Assembly (NCBI GenBank): GCA_015658965.1
Contig: DQNX01000125.1
Location: 1-15,912 of the forward strand
Direction: 5' to 3'
Origin: Gammaproteobacteria bacterium
Lineage (GTDB): Bacteria > Pseudomonadota > Gammaproteobacteria > PS1 > Pseudothioglobaceae
Length of the DNA: 15,912 nucleotides
Shown in pieces: positions 14,557-15,912 of the stretch; the first letter of the stretch is position 1, and each line of letters opens with the position of its first letter. The notes under the pieces were generated by a model, which searched no databases, was not told the DNA's origin, and saw nothing but the letters and a program-made list of their open reading frames with translations. The position numbers and the translations under genes were made by a program.

Positions 14557-15283
14557 GAATCTTTAACATACCAAATGAGCTAATCAGTAACAATGCGCTA
14601 CCCACCCATTTTTTAAACACTTGATCATTTTCAATAATTTTTTGATGCATCTTAATGCCAATCACATGCCCCACGGCCGCAACGGGAATTAATGACAATG
14701 AAAATGCCCAGTCAATACTCACACCCACCACAACAAACGCCGCCATCTTAATGCTAACCAAAATAAACCAAAGCACGAACAGCGTGTTGCGCAAATATTC
14801 TTTGGCAACGTGGCGCATATACACCGCCACAATCAGCGGCGCACCTGTCAGCGAAGTGCCGGCCACATAGCCACCCATGATTAATAAAAACTTATCCACC
14901 CAAGGCTTGTGTGACGTGATTTTTTGATCAAAAATCCAAGTGATCGCATAAAAAATAGTAATGGCGTAGATGAAAATAATCACCACTTTATCAGGCAAAC
15001 TCAATAAGCCCGCCACGCCAATCAAGGTTGGCGGAATAATCCACCATAACGAACGACTTAAATAGGGCCAATCAACTTTTTTGATCGATTTGAATAAAGT
15101 CATTGATGAAAAAAACAACAAATGCAAACCGATAATTGGCAACCAATAAACCGGGCTGGCGCCAATCAGCAGCATCAACGGCAAACCCAATGCCGCGCCG
15201 CCAAACCCAAGCCCCGTACGCACAAATCCTGCCCACATAAATATCAAGGCGACTAGAAATAACTCTGTACTAGAAAAAATCAT
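14549..15283 (-). CDS. TauE/SafE family permease (putative sulfite/organosulfur anion exporter)
   Basis: This 244-residue, strongly hydrophobic protein has about seven or eight membrane helices arranged as two similar halves, the plan of the TauE/SafE (DUF81) family. The half-signatures are GFGGAALGLPLML at 26-38 and GTSLTGAPLIVAVYM at 142-156. Characterised members export sulfite, sulfoacetate or take part in taurine and thiosulfate metabolism; others have unknown substrates. The nearby DUF934 gene, a family linked to sulfite reduction, makes a sulfur oxyanion plausible but not shown. The ATG at 15283 has no good ribosome binding site. The end overlaps the convergent AsnC/Lrp gene by 8 nt. 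Confidence 0.88.
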   Translation of the reverse strand: MIFSSTELFLVALIFMWAGFVRTGLGFGGAALGLPLMLLIGASPVYWLPIIGLHLLFFSSMTLFKSIKKVDWPYLSRSLWWIIPPTLIGVAGLLSLPDKVVIIFIYAITIFYAITWIFDQKITSHKPWVDKFLLIMGGYVAGTSLTGAPLIVAVYMRHVAKEYLRNTLFVLWFILVSIKMAAFVVVGVSIDWAFSLSLIPVAAVGHVIGIKMHQKIIENDQVFKKWVGSALLLISSFGMLKILM

Positions 15284-15459
15284 ATTTATACAATGAAGTC
15301 TAGAATAAATATTGCCATTTTATCGTAAAAAATATAGTAAAGACAACAGCAGGGCCCGGCCAATAAACTAGATAGGTCATTACTCGTTTATTTTTATTAA
15401 TCACACAAGCTATCTTTAATTTAAATTAAGAGAAGAATTGCTTATTTTTTAGGGTTAGA
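15284..15459. promoter_or_regulatory. Divergent region between the TauE gene and the phosphatidyltransferase gene
   Basis: These 176 nt hold the 5' ends of two diverging genes. A perfect 14-nt palindrome TTAATTTAAATTAA sits at 15416-15429, and AATAAAC/GTTTATT (15362-15368 and 15386-15392) form a 7-nt inverted repeat. AGGG at 15451-15454 is a likely ribosome binding site 5 nt before the phosphatidyltransferase ATG. No convincing -35/-10 pair was found on either strand, and no RNA gene was recognised. Confidence 0.4.
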
Positions 15460-15912
15460 ATGACTACAATAGAAGTAGAGTCGCAAGAATTACAGCCCAG
15501 CATTATCTCTTTTATAAAAGATCTTCCCAATCTACTTTCACTTGCCGGGCTGGCTTGTACAATATTAGCCATTTACTTTAGTGTTTTAGGAGTTTACCAT
15601 GCCGCAATGATAGGCATGATCTGGGCTGTTGCCTTTGACTGGGCAGATGGGCTTGTTGCGCGAAGAATGAAAGGTAGAACAAGCAAGCAAGGGTTTTTTG
15701 GCGGACAGCTTGATTCGTTAATAGATATTGTGAATTATGGCGTAGCTCCTGCCATTCTTCTTTTGAGCTTTTCTAAATTCAACCCTGTCTTTTTGTTTGG
15801 GGCATTTATAATTATTTCTGCTAGTGCTATTCGACTTAGCTACTTCAATACATACGGTCTTTCTGGTGGATCAAAATATACCGGCATGGCTCTTGATAAT
15901 AACAACATGATA
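15460..15912 (+). CDS. CDP-alcohol phosphatidyltransferase, phosphatidylserine synthase-like; C-terminus outside window
   Basis: The frame is open from the ATG at 15460 to the right edge (151 codons), so the gene is partial. It carries the CDP-alcohol phosphatidyltransferase signature: D60-x-x-D63-G64-x-x-A67-R68, then G81-x-x-x-D85-x-x-x-D89, flanked by membrane helices at about 27-45, 48-60, 93-106 and 108-124. These membrane enzymes swap CMP from CDP-diacylglycerol for an alcohol. QLDSLIDIVNYGVAPA and IRLSYFN resemble phosphatidylserine synthase (PssA type II), which makes serine the likely acceptor. Between A-R and the next G there are 12 residues, against 8 in the common signature. A different alcohol acceptor cannot be excluded. 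Confidence 0.88.
   Translation, partial: MTTIEVESQELQPSIISFIKDLPNLLSLAGLACTILAIYFSVLGVYHAAMIGMIWAVAFDWADGLVARRMKGRTSKQGFFGGQLDSLIDIVNYGVAPAILLLSFSKFNPVFLFGAFIIISASAIRLSYFNTYGLSGGSKYTGMALDNNNMI

Overview
The window is an AT-rich, gene-dense piece of a bacterial chromosome. The protein sequences point to a gammaproteobacterium: EF-P has the lysylatable KPGKGQA loop and sits beside its lysyl-transferase EpmA, there is an Rnf complex of the rnfABCDG order, and QueA and RecQ are of ordinary proteobacterial type. The base composition, the compact overlapping genes and a TauE/SafE permease close to a DUF934 gene would suit a marine sulfur oxidiser of the SUP05/Thioglobus type or a related symbiont. 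That placement is an inference from general resemblance, not from a database match.

Layout from left to right. (1) Positions 1-2772, minus strand: efp, then epmA (23-nt overlap), then a long secreted Sel1-repeat protein that runs off the left edge. (2) 2825-5666, plus strand: sucC and sucD (4-nt overlap), a strong 33-nt hairpin, then a ketopantoate-reductase-like Rossmann protein of unknown substrate. (3) 5663-13396, minus strand, one long tightly packed series read from right to left: rnfA, rnfB, rnfC, rnfD, rnfG, queA, recQ, then a HIT-family protein and a thioredoxin-like protein. The last two probably also have their own promoter. No rnfE follows rnfG. (4) 13492-15283: a DUF934 protein (minus) and an AsnC/Lrp regulator (plus) diverge from a very AT-rich region full of inverted repeats; a TauE/SafE permease (minus) converges on the regulator with an 8-nt overlap. 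(5) 15460 to the right edge, plus strand: the start of a CDP-alcohol phosphatidyltransferase resembling phosphatidylserine synthase.

Functionally the window covers translation rescue at proline stretches (efp/epmA), substrate-level phosphorylation in the TCA cycle (sucCD), ion-coupled electron transfer between ferredoxin and NADH (rnf), tRNA queuosine synthesis (queA), DNA repair (recQ), a possible small sulfur-oxyanion module (DUF934, AsnC/Lrp, TauE) and phospholipid synthesis. No tRNA, rRNA, CRISPR array, insertion sequence or phage gene was seen. The items most worth a second look are the rnf cluster without rnfE, the DUF934/AsnC/TauE group, the hairpin after sucD and the C-terminally short EpmA.
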